From: Gaetbulibacter sp. S0825 | Lineage (GTDB): Bacteria; Bacteroidota; Bacteroidia; Flavobacteriales; Flavobacteriaceae | Assembly (NCBI RefSeq): GCF_011777505.1 | Contig: NZ_JAATJT010000001.1 | Span: 1,488,001-1,552,000, forward strand | Direction: 5' to 3' | Length of the DNA stretch: 64,000 bases | Shown here: positions 52,993-62,196 of the stretch, in pieces | Layout of the letters: the number at the start of each line of letters is the position of its first letter | Numbering within the stretch: the stretch's first letter is position 1 | Notes under the pieces: model-generated | Told to the model about the DNA's origin: nothing | Databases searched by the model: none | The model's input: only the letters and a program-made list of their open reading frames with translations | Translations under genes and position numbers: made by a program

Positions 52993-54387
52993 ATGTCAAA
53001 CAAGAAAGGAATCCATTTTGAAATTTCTGAACGCAAAATACTTTTGCGTGTTTTTGATATACTAAGTGCGTTATTGGCACTTGAATTAGTAGGTTACTAT
53101 TTTCAGTTTGATTATTTTTTAGTTACTAAAGAACAATGGATTTGGTCACTCGTTTTAGCGTTTTATTTAACTGCTTTTGGGACTGTTTTTGAGTTATACG
53201 ATTTAAAGCAATCCAGTAAACTTGATACAACATTCAAAAACATTGTAATTACAGTGTCTGTTACTGTACTTTTCTACTTATTCACACCTATTGTAACGCC
53301 AGTTTTACCAAATCACAGGTTAGAAATTGTATATTTCTTTTTATCTATAATAGCTGCCATTTTTGCTTGGAGATATGCCTATGTTACATTTATTGCATCC
53401 CCAAGATTTTATAAAAAAGTAATTGTATTAGGGGAGGTTTCAAATATTGAAAACCTTGTAAATGCCTTTAGTACTTCAGATCCTAATTATAAGATTGTTG
53501 GATATATAAATAGTAATGTGTCAAGCAATGAAAATGTAAAATTTAAAGGTCTAAAAGAGTTTAGTGCAGGTAACCTACAAAAAACTATTAGAGAAGAAGG
53601 TATATCTGAAATTGTGATTGCTATAAATGATTCCGAAACAATTACACCATACCTATATAATGAATTAACACATCTTATTGAAAAAGGATTCACTATTAGA
53701 GAATATACGCAAGTCTTTGAAGAAATAACAAAGCGTGTGCCTGTGCAATTTGTAGGTAAAGATTTCTACAAATACTTTCCGTTTAGTAGAAGTAATCAAA
53801 ACAAATTATACATGTTTTACCATCGTTTGATGGATTTAATTTGCTCTATCTTAGGTATTATTATCGGAATAATTCTATTGCCCTTTGTGTTGATGGGTAA
53901 TTTATTTGGCAACAAAGGCAAATTGTTTTACGCACAAACACGTATTGGAAAAAATGGTAAACCATTTAAAATTTACAAGTTTAGAACCATGGTTCAGGAT
54001 GCCGAAAAAGATGGTATGAAATGGGCAGATAAAAATGATGCAAGAGTTACAATATTTGGTCGTTTTTTAAGACGTTCACGTCTTGACGAAATCCCACAAT
54101 TTATTAATGTTTTTAAGGGCGATATGAGTATCATTGGTCCACGACCAGAACGACCATTTTTTGTAAAAGAATTGTCTAAAGTTATTCCGTTTTATGAAAC
54201 AAGACATACTATTAAACCTGGATTATCAGGTTGGGCACAAGTAAATAGCCGTTATGGTGCTTCTATTGAAGATAGTTTGGTGAAATTACAATACGATTTA
54301 TATTATATTAAACACCGAAGCTTCTTTTTAGACATAAATATTATTGTGAAAACCTTAAGCACTATGGTATATTATAGAGGGCAATAG
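52993..54387 (+). CDS. Full-length initiating sugar-phosphate transferase, WcaJ/WbaP-like
   Basis: Polyprenyl glycosylphosphotransferase of 464 residues. It has four or five N-terminal membrane helices (about 15-130), a CoA-binding-like Rossmann domain (about 140-250, KVIVLGEVSNIENLVNAF), and a C-terminal catalytic domain. That domain has TRIGKNGKPFKIYKFRTMVQ, the Asp-Glu of RLDEIPQFINVFKGDMSI, IGPRPERP and KPGLSGWAQV. It would load the first sugar-phosphate onto undecaprenyl phosphate. It is the second such enzyme in the locus and its last gene, converging with the DUF4105 gene after 1 bp. Confidence 0.94.
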   Translation: MSNKKGIHFEISERKILLRVFDILSALLALELVGYYFQFDYFLVTKEQWIWSLVLAFYLTAFGTVFELYDLKQSSKLDTTFKNIVITVSVTVLFYLFTPIVTPVLPNHRLEIVYFFLSIIAAIFAWRYAYVTFIASPRFYKKVIVLGEVSNIENLVNAFSTSDPNYKIVGYINSNVSSNENVKFKGLKEFSAGNLQKTIREEGISEIVIAINDSETITPYLYNELTHLIEKGFTIREYTQVFEEITKRVPVQFVGKDFYKYFPFSRSNQNKLYMFYHRLMDLICSILGIIIGIILLPFVLMGNLFGNKGKLFYAQTRIGKNGKPFKIYKFRTMVQDAEKDGMKWADKNDARVTIFGRFLRRSRLDEIPQFINVFKGDMSIIGPRPERPFFVKELSKVIPFYETRHTIKPGLSGWAQVNSRYGASIEDSLVKLQYDLYYIKHRSFFLDINIIVKTLSTMVYYRGQ

Positions 54388-54388
54388 T

Positions 54389-55564
54389 TTAGTCGTTTTG
54401 GCTGTAGAACTTCACCAAATACACATATCTTATCAACAAAGCTAGAAATAGCGGAATTAACCCAATAGCAAATACTTGTACACCAATTATCCAATGTAGC
54501 GTTAAAAGGCATAACATGATTATTAAAAACTTTAAATACTTTATAAACCATTTTTTAGGTAAGGGTTGAAGTAGTTGTTTTATAATAAATATGTTAATTG
54601 GAAAAGCCCACAGCAAATTGTAATTGTTGGCAGTAGCTGTATGGTCTGTAGCAAACCATAGTAATAATAAACACACACCTATTAAGCCAGTAATCGAGAA
54701 CAAACCAATATCTAGCCATTTGCTACGTCGATTGCTTTTATAATCCCGATAGGTAAACCATAAAATTAGTAGTCCTAATAACCCAAATATCATTAGTGGG
54801 CTCAAGAGAAATATATTTGAAATAGATTTCTCTCTCTTTTTATAAAGCGAACGAGATTGTTTTATAAGCAATTTATTAGAGTTGGTAAAGGCTGCTTTTT
54901 CAAAAAAAACATGAATATACTTTGGCAAGAACATGTGTTCTTCTGCTGTTGCCTTTTTATCTATTACTGAGCCTAAGGCTATATCTATACCTAAACTTCC
55001 CCAAGAATTTCTATTTACATGCTCGTGAATAAGAGCTCTAAACGTTTTAGGATTAAAGTCATCAGGTTGTTTAAACGTTAGTTTTTCGTTTAAAGACACC
55101 TTTAAAACATCCTTCATCTTTGTTGCACAATTGTCATAAAAGAAATCATAGAGATAGTATTTGTTTTCAGGTTTTGCATTATTCAGTAGAAAATCAAAAA
55201 TCTGTTGTTTTTGTGTTCTTGTTAAGTCTAAAATTTGTTCGTCGATAGATCTGTTCTGTGCGATATAAGATTGAAAAAAATCATCATAGCTATTATGAGA
55301 AAGCTTATAATTAAGCTTTCCTTGAGCAAATTTCAAGTAGAAATTAGGTGTGTCAAAATCAAAAGTCCCATAGTTAAACACCACGTCTAACATTCGTTCT
55401 CTATCACGAACTCTAAATCCATTATGCCCAAATGCATCCATTAATAAAGTACCAGGACCAATAGTAAGTACACTTATTTCTGCTTGATCGGAAAGTTTAA
55501 GTTGTTGTGCGTTTGTGAAAAACGAGAAAGCAAAGAGTAATGGTAAGAGTAGTTTTAATTTCAT
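54389..55564 (-). CDS. DUF4105 domain membrane protein
   Basis: A 391-residue protein with a signal peptide (1-19, TNA before QQ). The exported DUF4105 domain (about 30-185) has GPGTLLMDAFGHNGFRVRD and YYLYDFFYDNCATKMKDVL, with the conserved His and Cys resembling a cysteine-protease-like NlpC or LRAT fold. About five membrane helices follow (255-385). Function is unknown. It lies 3 bp downstream of the PorV-like gene and is probably co-transcribed with it. Confidence 0.82.
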   Translation of the reverse strand: MKLKLLLPLLFAFSFFTNAQQLKLSDQAEISVLTIGPGTLLMDAFGHNGFRVRDRERMLDVVFNYGTFDFDTPNFYLKFAQGKLNYKLSHNSYDDFFQSYIAQNRSIDEQILDLTRTQKQQIFDFLLNNAKPENKYYLYDFFYDNCATKMKDVLKVSLNEKLTFKQPDDFNPKTFRALIHEHVNRNSWGSLGIDIALGSVIDKKATAEEHMFLPKYIHVFFEKAAFTNSNKLLIKQSRSLYKKREKSISNIFLLSPLMIFGLLGLLILWFTYRDYKSNRRSKWLDIGLFSITGLIGVCLLLLWFATDHTATANNYNLLWAFPINIFIIKQLLQPLPKKWFIKYLKFLIIMLCLLTLHWIIGVQVFAIGLIPLFLALLIRYVYLVKFYSQND

Positions 55565-55567
55565 AGA

Positions 55568-56635
55568 TTATCTAAAAATACTAAAATCTAATTTTACTGA
55601 AAATACATTGGAGTATAATGCAGCACTTTGGTCACCAATATCTGTAAAAGCATAATCAATTTGGATACCTCTATACTTAAAACCAACACCAAAATTTGGC
55701 TGAAAACTTAATCGTTCGGTGTTATCTATTTGTAATTCATTTTGAAAGTTGCCAAGTCCAGCACGTAAAAACACCATATCTGTATAGCCAAATTCAAATC
55801 CTAAGGCTGGATTAATACTCGCAAACGATGTTGAGATGATGTCATTATTTTGTGCAAATCGAATGTTTAAATCAAGTTCAGTTCTAAGTGTGTAATCATA
55901 ATTAAATTCAAATAGTTTAGACATACCAATTTGCATTTTAGGCAAGGTGATTTCAGTGCCTTCTGGTGCTTCTTGGTTTTCTCCTGGAATGGCGTTTTGA
56001 ATATCTGCTAATTTTTCTTCGTTAATTGCCCATGCATTAAAAGTGGTGGTAATATCTCTTAACATCACACCAAATTGCCAATCATTACGCTCAAATTGTA
56101 TACCTAAATCCAAACCAAATCCCCAAGAAGAAGCAAAATCGCCAATTACTCGGCGTATCACTTTAGCATTAATACCATAATTCAAACCTTCAACTGGTAA
56201 TTTTCGAGCATAAGAAAATGTGAATCCATAATCAGCAGCCGAAAACAAATTTATATTATCGTAATTCACATTGCCTTGTTCGTCAATAAGTTGGGTGGTA
56301 TCCAAAATATCATCTACACCAAAACGAATAATAGAAATACCTACAGCACTTCTATCATCCAATGGTTTTGCAAAAGCTATATAATTATAATTTGCAATAT
56401 TGGCAAAGTAACTAGAGTGCATCAACGCTATTTGGTTGTCTTCTAAATGCACTAAACCAGCTGGATTCCAATAACCAGAATTAACATCGTTAGTAGTTGC
56501 TACCACAGCATTACTCATACCAAGGGCTGCAGCATCCACACCAATATTCATAAACTCGTTAGAATATTTTCTTGTAGTTTGTGCAGAAACTAAGGTAATA
56601 CATAAAATAAGTAGCGAAGCTAAATACGTTTTCAA
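55568..56635 (-). CDS. PorV/PorQ-like outer-membrane protein
   Basis: About 355 residues from TTG 56633-56635, which starts a clean signal peptide (KTYLASLLILCITLVSAQ). Another TTG at 56656 would add seven residues. The mature start (FMNIGVDAAALGMSNAVVAT, then NSGYWNPAGLV) and the alternating beta strands are typical of the PorV/PorQ family of long-chain-fatty-acid-transporter-like barrels. Some family members serve the type IX secretion system. No other type IX gene is in the window, so that link is only suggested. Confidence 0.83.
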   Translation of the reverse strand: MKTYLASLLILCITLVSAQTTRKYSNEFMNIGVDAAALGMSNAVVATTNDVNSGYWNPAGLVHLEDNQIALMHSSYFANIANYNYIAFAKPLDDRSAVGISIIRFGVDDILDTTQLIDEQGNVNYDNINLFSAADYGFTFSYARKLPVEGLNYGINAKVIRRVIGDFASSWGFGLDLGIQFERNDWQFGVMLRDITTTFNAWAINEEKLADIQNAIPGENQEAPEGTEITLPKMQIGMSKLFEFNYDYTLRTELDLNIRFAQNNDIISTSFASINPALGFEFGYTDMVFLRAGLGNFQNELQIDNTERLSFQPNFGVGFKYRGIQIDYAFTDIGDQSAALYSNVFSVKLDFSIFR

Positions 56636-56767
56636 AAGGCAATTTCTTTTATGCAAAGATGCATAATATTTTCCAACCTTTTAAACTCAATTTTGTAATA
56701 GATATTGTACTTTTTTAGAGTTGAACCCAAATAGTTTATTATTTTTACTTCACTAAATATTTTAAGT

Positions 56768-57505
56768 TTGATTAGACATATTCCTAATTTTGTAACACTT
56801 TTAAATCTTTTCTGCGGAAGTATTGCTGTCATTTTTGCCGTAAATGGCTCTTTGGTCATAGCATCATTTTTTGCTTTTCTCGGTATTTTCTTTGATTTTT
56901 TTGATGGACTCCTAGCAAGAAAGCTCAATGCGCAAAGTGATTTGGGTTTACAATTAGATTCTTTGGCAGATATGGTCACAAGCGGATTAGTACCAGGGAT
57001 TGTGATGTTTCAATTGTTTAATTTACAAGGTACAGATTGGTTTAGCTTTGGGGTAAATGAAGCAGTTGGATTTAATGGTTCTTTGGAGGAACAAACATAT
57101 TTACCTTTAATGGGGTTACTAATAACACTAGCATCTGCCTATCGTTTGGCAAAGTTTAATATAGACGATAACCAAACCGATAGCTTTATAGGTTTGCCAA
57201 CACCAGCAAACACATTACTCATTCTATCTTTTCCGTTAATTATGGAATTTCAGAATAACGATATCATGAATTCCATAATCATAAATAAATGGTTTTTAAT
57301 TGCTATTACACTCGTAAGTTGCTATTTATTAAATGCTAATATTAAACTGTTAGCTTTAAAATTTAAGACTTGGAATTTTCAAGATAATGCTGCTAGATAT
57401 TTACTCATTGTGTTAGCAGCTGTTTTGTTAATTGTTTTTCAGTTTGCTGCTATACCACTAATTATTTTAGCTTATATTATTATTTCTGTTTTAAATAAAA
57501 AATAA
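56768..57505 (+). CDS. pssA: CDP-diacylglycerol-serine O-phosphatidyltransferase
   Basis: Membrane enzyme of 245 residues making phosphatidylserine, the precursor of phosphatidylethanolamine. The CDP-alcohol phosphotransferase motif is complete: Asp43, Asp46-Gly47, Ala50-Arg51, Gly60, Asp64 and Asp68 (DFFDGLLARKLNAQSD onwards). About eight hydrophobic helices follow the family plan. The start is TTG 56768 (IRHIPNFVTLLNLF), the position where family members begin. It diverges from the PorV-like gene. The DUF808 gene follows after 5 bp. Confidence 0.93.
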   Translation: MIRHIPNFVTLLNLFCGSIAVIFAVNGSLVIASFFAFLGIFFDFFDGLLARKLNAQSDLGLQLDSLADMVTSGLVPGIVMFQLFNLQGTDWFSFGVNEAVGFNGSLEEQTYLPLMGLLITLASAYRLAKFNIDDNQTDSFIGLPTPANTLLILSFPLIMEFQNNDIMNSIIINKWFLIAITLVSCYLLNANIKLLALKFKTWNFQDNAARYLLIVLAAVLLIVFQFAAIPLIILAYIIISVLNKK

Positions 57506-57510
57506 CCTTA

Positions 57511-58383
57511 ATGGCATCAGGATTTTTTGCATTACTTGACGATATTTCAGTGCTTATGGATGACGTAGTAGCCATGAGTAAAATCAGTACTAAAAAAACA
57601 GCTGGAATTTTAGGGGATGATTTAGCAGTAAATGCTGAAAAAGCTTCTGGATTTGTGTCGTCTAGAGAATTGCCTGTGCTTTGGGCAATTACCAAAGGTT
57701 CTTTTTTAAATAAGCTAATTATACTCCCGATAGCATTTTTATTGAGTGCTTTTTTACCTTGGGCAGTAACTGTTATTTTGCTTTTAGGGGCAGTGTATTT
57801 AGCGTTTGAAGGAGCAGAAAAAATTTATGAATATTTTGTACCACATACTCACGAAAAGCATATTGTAAGAACGGATAATGTATCAAAAGATGCTATTCTA
57901 GAGACAGAAAAAAAGAAAATTAAATCGGCAATTATAACCGATTTTATCTTGTCTGTTGAAATTGTCATCATTGCTTTAGGAACTGTAATTAATGAACCAT
58001 TATTAACTCAAATATTAGTAGTTACGGTAGTAGCTATCATTGCTACAGTTGGTGTGTATGGTATTGTGGCTCTAATTGTGAGGATGGATGATTTAGGTTT
58101 GCGATTAGTACAAATGAGTAATGGTAAAAAAAACTTTTTAAGATTTATTGGTAAGCTATTAGTTAATGCTTTACCATTAATTATTAAATCATTGTCCGTT
58201 ATTGGTACCATTGCGCTATTGTTAGTAGCTGGTGGAATTTTTGTGCATAATATTGAGTACTTGCATCACTTTTTAGAAACTTGGCCTAGTGTTTTAAGAG
58301 ATTTTGTTATTGGTTTAGGAGTTGGGATTTTGGCTCTTTTAGGGTTTAAGTTGGTTAAAGGGCTTTTTAAATTAGTGCGTTGA
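57511..58383 (+). CDS. DUF808 family inner-membrane protein (YedI-like)
   Basis: A 290-residue protein with the DUF808 start SGFFALLDDISVLMDDVVAM, followed by KTAGILGDDLAVNAEKASGF and RELPVLWAITKGSFLNKLII. About five or six membrane helices follow. The family is common in bacteria, with no known activity. It is probably co-transcribed with pssA (5-bp gap). Confidence 0.9.
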   Translation: MASGFFALLDDISVLMDDVVAMSKISTKKTAGILGDDLAVNAEKASGFVSSRELPVLWAITKGSFLNKLIILPIAFLLSAFLPWAVTVILLLGAVYLAFEGAEKIYEYFVPHTHEKHIVRTDNVSKDAILETEKKKIKSAIITDFILSVEIVIIALGTVINEPLLTQILVVTVVAIIATVGVYGIVALIVRMDDLGLRLVQMSNGKKNFLRFIGKLLVNALPLIIKSLSVIGTIALLLVAGGIFVHNIEYLHHFLETWPSVLRDFVIGLGVGILALLGFKLVKGLFKLVR

Positions 58384-58400
58384 ATGTTTAAAAAATAGAA

Positions 58401-59015
58401 ATGAAGTTTAAAGTTGCTTTTGTGTTTATTTTAATCGTATTTGTATTCCAGAATTCGCATGGACAAAAGGCTGATGATTATTTTATTGTAACAATTGAAG
58501 ATGAATATAAACCATCTTATCATGGTATAGCCACTTACTATTTTATTATACCAGTTGATTCAATTGATAGTGACTGGTATAAGTTTAAGATATTTCCTTT
58601 TTATAGTGATTGGGCAAGTAATGATAAATTAAAAAGATGTATAGATAATTTGCCAATAGCAATTTTTACAGCTACCACGCAATCTAATTATGATTACCCT
58701 AAATCTTATTTAGAAGAAATTGATAAATTAGAAAAATTAATCAAATCTGGAAGAAAGTTAGCTCAAAAAGTAATTAAGAAACATCCTAAAAATGAATCTA
58801 GGAAAATTAAAATATTTTTAACACCAATAAGTGGAAAATTCTGTAATTGTAAAGTGTTAAAAGGTAGTGTTTTAGATAAGAATTTTAATTATCTTTCAGA
58901 AATTTACCTCCCAGTTTCTAACTTCAAAATAAATAAAAGTTTGTGGCAAACCAAGGAAGGAAAATCAATACTTAAGGTGGATATAGAAAAGAAAGTATTT
59001 CCTAATATTATTTAG
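58401..59015 (+). CDS. Hypothetical secreted protein
   Basis: I do not recognise this 204-residue protein. It has a signal peptide (1-21, cut after HG before QKADD) and a soluble mature part rich in Lys, Tyr and Ile, with a CNCK pair near residue 155. Its stop overlaps the convergent lptB stop by 3 bases (the shared TTAG area, 59012-59015). It lies 17 bp after the DUF808 gene. Confidence 0.6.
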   Translation: MKFKVAFVFILIVFVFQNSHGQKADDYFIVTIEDEYKPSYHGIATYYFIIPVDSIDSDWYKFKIFPFYSDWASNDKLKRCIDNLPIAIFTATTQSNYDYPKSYLEEIDKLEKLIKSGRKLAQKVIKKHPKNESRKIKIFLTPISGKFCNCKVLKGSVLDKNFNYLSEIYLPVSNFKINKSLWQTKEGKSILKVDIEKKVFPNII

Positions 59016-59755
59016 AATTCCAACTTCTTTTTACGAAGCTCAAAATTCTGACCTAAATACACTTTACGTACCATTTCATCAGCAGCCAATTCTTCAGGTT
59101 TTCCAGCTTTAAGGATGCTGCCTTCAAACATTAAATAAGTTCTATCGGTAATGGCAAGTGTTTCTTGTACGTTATGGTCGGTAATTAATATACCAATATT
59201 CTTTTTGGTAAGTTTAGCTACAATACGTTGTATGTCTTCAACAGCTACAGGGTCAACACCTGCAAAAGGTTCATCCAATAAAATAAAATTTGGATCTGTT
59301 GCTAGAGCACGTGCAATTTCGGTACGACGACGTTCACCACCAGACAATAAATCACCGCGACTTTTACGTATGTGTCCAAGTCCAAATTCTTCAATTAGTG
59401 ATTCCATTTTATCATGTTGCTCTTTTTTAGACAACTTGGTAAGTTGTAATACACTTAAAATATTGTCCTCAATACTCAATTTTCGGAAAACTGAAGCTTC
59501 TTGTGCTAAATAACCAATACCATTTTGAGCACGTTTATACATTGGGTAGTTGGTAATTTCGGTAGAATCTAAAAAGATTTTTCCGCCGTTAGGCTTTATT
59601 AAACCAACAATCATGTAAAAACAAGTAGTTTTACCAGCTCCATTGGGTCCAAGTAGTCCAACAATTTCACCTTGATTGACTTCAAGTGAAACGTCTTTTA
59701 CGACTTTTCGTCCGCTGTAGGACTTCATTAAATTATCGGCTCTTAGTTTCTTCAT
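59012..59755 (-). CDS. lptB: LPS export ABC transporter ATPase LptB
   Basis: A 247-residue ATPase powering extraction of LPS from the inner membrane by LptFG. Walker A is GPNGAGKTT (36-44). [18 protein letters not shown] is the LptB-type Q-loop region, [17 protein letters not shown] is the signature, and [20 protein letters not shown] is the Walker B stretch typical of LptB. The C-terminal segment after 220 (RKVYLGQNF) also fits. The AhpD-like gene lies 97 bp upstream on the same strand, so lptB may have its own promoter. Confidence 0.95.
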   Translation of the reverse strand: MKKLRADNLMKSYSGRKVVKDVSLEVNQGEIVGLLGPNGAGKTTCFYMIVGLIKPNGGKIFLDSTEITNYPMYKRAQNGIGYLAQEASVFRKLSIEDNILSVLQLTKLSKKEQHDKMESLIEEFGLGHIRKSRGDLLSGGERRRTEIARALATDPNFILLDEPFAGVDPVAVEDIQRIVAKLTKKNIGILITDHNVQETLAITDRTYLMFEGSILKAGKPEELAADEMVRKVYLGQNFELRKKKLEF

Positions 59756-59852
59756 GGTTGCTAAAATAGTAAATTCAAAATGACTTACATTTTAGTTTAT
59801 TAAAAGTTTAACGAGACAGCTCGCTTAAGAATAAAACGAATGTAAATGATTT

Positions 59853-60209
59853 TTATGTTGTTTCGGAATTTGTTTCGAGAGCATCCCAATATTCATATGC
59901 ACGACGTAAATGCGGAATGACGATAGTGCCTCCAACCAAAGTAGCAATACTTAGGGCTTCCACAACTTCTTCTTTTTTTAACCCTTCTTTGAAACTACTT
60001 TCTAAATGATATTTCACACAATCATCACAACGTAAAACGGTTGATGCTACCAAGCCTAGTAATTCTTTGGTTTTAACATCTAAAGCACCTTCCTGAAAAG
60101 CATTGGTGTCAAGATTAAAAATACGTTTTATTATTTTGTTGTTATCAGCTAAAATCTTGTCATTCATTTTAGCACGATACTCATTAAATTCATTAACTGG
60201 ATTTGACAT
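59853..60209 (-). CDS. Carboxymuconolactone decarboxylase/AhpD-like protein
   Basis: A 118-residue all-helical protein with the AhpD-type redox motif Cys61-x-x-Cys64-x-x-x-His68 in RCDDCVKYHLES. This points to a thiol-based peroxidase partner rather than a true decarboxylase, which lacks the paired cysteines. ALSIATLVGGTIVIPHLRRA is typical of the family. Its ATG overlaps the tatC 3' end by 17 bases, so the two are translated from one transcript. Physiological partner unknown. Confidence 0.88.
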   Translation of the reverse strand: MSNPVNEFNEYRAKMNDKILADNNKIIKRIFNLDTNAFQEGALDVKTKELLGLVASTVLRCDDCVKYHLESSFKEGLKKEEVVEALSIATLVGGTIVIPHLRRAYEYWDALETNSETT

Positions 60210-61026
60210 GTTTCGCTTCTTTTTTCTTTTGATTTCTTATTACAACTTTAGATATGTAGATACTGACTTGATATAAAATGATAATTGGAATAGCTACAAT
60301 AATTTGACTCGCAATATCTGGAGGCGTTATAATTGCAGATAAAATAAGTACAATCACTAACGCATATTTGCGGTATTTTTTTAAGAATTCTGGTGTTACT
60401 AAACCTATTTTAGTTAAAAAATAGATAATTATGGGTAACTCAAACACCAAACCAGATGCTAAAGCAGCAGAACGTACTAAGGCAATGTATGAGCCAATAT
60501 CTATCTGGTTATCCACAATATCGGAGATACTATAATTTGCTAAGAAATTAATTGATAAAGGTGTTACAATATAATAGCCAAATAAAACACCTATAAAAAA
60601 TAAAAAGGAACAAATAATAATAAAGCCTTTTGAGTGTTTTTGCTCATTTGGGTGCATTCCAGGGCTTATAAACTTCCATAATTGATAAATAACATAAGGG
60701 AATGCAATAATAAAACCAGCCAAAATAGAGGTCCAAATATCTGCCGAAAACTGTCCAGCCATTGTTCTGTTTTGAATCATCATTGGTAATTCTTCAGCAC
60801 AAAAGGTGGTCTCAACATTTATAAACTGAGCCGCTTTGCATAATAGACGATAGGTTGGAAAACTCATCTCTGTAGGAGCGAAAATAATAAGCTTAAAAAT
60901 TGAACGACTAAAAATAAAGGCTAGAGTTCCTACAATTATAATGGCGGAAGTAGCACGAATTAAATGCCATCTTAAATCTTCCAAGTGGTCTAAAAAAGAC
61001 ATTTCGTTTACATTTTTCTTAGCCAT
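60193..61026 (-). CDS. tatC: Twin-arginine translocase subunit TatC
   Basis: A 277-residue protein with six membrane helices. The N-terminal MSFLDHLEDLRWHLIRA matches the twin-arginine signal-binding face of TatC (F-x-x-H-L-x-E/D-L-R). PYVIYQLWKFISPGMHPNEQ, with its conserved Pro and Glu, and FELPIIIYFLTKIGLV further on are also diagnostic. The C-terminus is lysine-rich. It recognises folded Tat substrates. TatA/B genes are not in the window. The ATG overlaps the stop of the isomerase gene. Confidence 0.96.
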   Translation of the reverse strand: MAKKNVNEMSFLDHLEDLRWHLIRATSAIIIVGTLAFIFSRSIFKLIIFAPTEMSFPTYRLLCKAAQFINVETTFCAEELPMMIQNRTMAGQFSADIWTSILAGFIIAFPYVIYQLWKFISPGMHPNEQKHSKGFIIICSFLFFIGVLFGYYIVTPLSINFLANYSISDIVDNQIDIGSYIALVRSAALASGLVFELPIIIYFLTKIGLVTPEFLKKYRKYALVIVLILSAIITPPDIASQIIVAIPIIILYQVSIYISKVVIRNQKKKEAKHVKSS

Positions 61027-61991
61027 TATAGTATTCCTTCTTTAATGAGATCGTGTAAATGTACAATACCAGCATACTCACCATTTTCTTCAACCAATAA
61101 CTGTGATATATCATTTGTTTCCATGAGCTCCATAGCGTCTACTGCCATTGCATGATTATCTATACATTTTGGGTTAGAACCCATAATGTCTTTTGCTGTA
61201 AGGTTAGAAAAGTTTTCAGTTTTACTAAGCATACGTCTTAAATCTCCATCTGTAATAATACCAATAACCTTATTATTTTCTACAACAGCAGTCACACCTA
61301 GCATTTTTTCAGATATTTCAATAATGACATCCTTGATTTTTGTGTCTTTAGTTACAACTGGTTTTTGATTTACCGAAGAAATATCGCTTACACGCAAGTA
61401 TAGTTTTTTCCCTAATGCTCCTCCAGGATGGTATTTTGCAAAGTCTTTACTTGAAAATCCGCGTAATTCTAATAAGCAAACAGCCAATGCATCACCCATA
61501 ACCAATTGCGCTGTAGTACTTGTTGTTGGTGCTAAATTATTAGGGCAAGCTTCTTTTTCTACAAAAGTATTTAAAACAAAATCGGCATTTTGACCTAAAA
61601 ACGATTCTGTATTTCCAGTAATGGCAATCATTTTATTTGGACCATTTTTTATAAGAGGGACTAATACTTTAATTTCTGGAGTATTACCACTTTTTGAAAT
61701 ACAAACTACTACATCGTCTTCCAATATTAACCCAAGGTCGCCATGGATAGCATCTGCAGCATGCATAAAAACGGCTGGAGTTCCAGTAGAATTAAGTGTT
61801 GCAACAATTTTATTAGCGATAATAGCACTTTTACCAATTCCGGTGATAATAACTCTTCCTTTCGATTTATAAATAAGTTCTACCGATTTTGAAAAGTTGT
61901 CATCCAATAAATTAGAAAGATTTGCAATAGCATTACTTTCCATGTTTATAGTGTCTTTGGCAATCTTTAAAATAGATTTTGAAGTGTTCAA
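61026..61991 (-). CDS. kdsD: Arabinose-5-phosphate isomerase, KpsF/KdsD/GutQ family
   Basis: A 321-residue enzyme converting ribulose-5-phosphate to arabinose-5-phosphate, the first step of Kdo synthesis for LPS. A SIS domain comes first (VIITGIGKSAIIANKIVATL, AADAIHGDLGLI, VCISKSGNTPEIK, about 45-180), followed by two CBS domains (about 205-320, with ITDGDLRRML). The start is TTG 61991 (NTSKSILKIAKDT). It shares its transcript with tatC and diverges from recQ. Confidence 0.93.
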   Translation of the reverse strand: MNTSKSILKIAKDTINMESNAIANLSNLLDDNFSKSVELIYKSKGRVIITGIGKSAIIANKIVATLNSTGTPAVFMHAADAIHGDLGLILEDDVVVCISKSGNTPEIKVLVPLIKNGPNKMIAITGNTESFLGQNADFVLNTFVEKEACPNNLAPTTSTTAQLVMGDALAVCLLELRGFSSKDFAKYHPGGALGKKLYLRVSDISSVNQKPVVTKDTKIKDVIIEISEKMLGVTAVVENNKVIGIITDGDLRRMLSKTENFSNLTAKDIMGSNPKCIDNHAMAVDAMELMETNDISQLLVEENGEYAGIVHLHDLIKEGIL

Positions 61992-62008
61992 AATTTATAT
62001 TTTTTGAG

Positions 62009-62040
62009 TTTGATGTATTTTAAAGATTTTACTATCTTTA
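62009..62040 (+). promoter_or_regulatory. Weak candidate promoter of recQ
   Basis: TTTG (62009-62012) is followed after 20 bases by TATCTTTA (62033-62040), one mismatch from TAnnTTTG. It lies about 157 bases before the recQ start, inside the 205-bp divergent gap with the isomerase gene. The rest of the gap is AT-rich with no open frame. Confidence 0.3.
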
Positions 62041-62196
62041 AAAGTCATTTAAAATGTATTACTTTTAAGTAAATAAAATAATAGTACAAAAAAACGAAAA
62101 AAAATAATGAGAGTTCTCTAAATATGATAGAATTTACTATTTAGCAATTCTTTTTTTAAATTCGATTTAATAAAAAATAAAGAAACTGAGGGATTA

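Noticed and set aside
56632-56979. A 115-codon minus-strand frame spanning the gap before pssA and the start of pssA.
   Set aside because: It overlaps conserved pssA coding sequence and is Lys/Phe-rich with no domain. The gap is better explained as a divergent promoter region.
59756-59852. A CGAG/CTCG hairpin with flanking A/T between the AhpD-like gene and lptB.
   Set aside because: The stem is only about four pairs and the T-run is weak, so I did not call a terminator.
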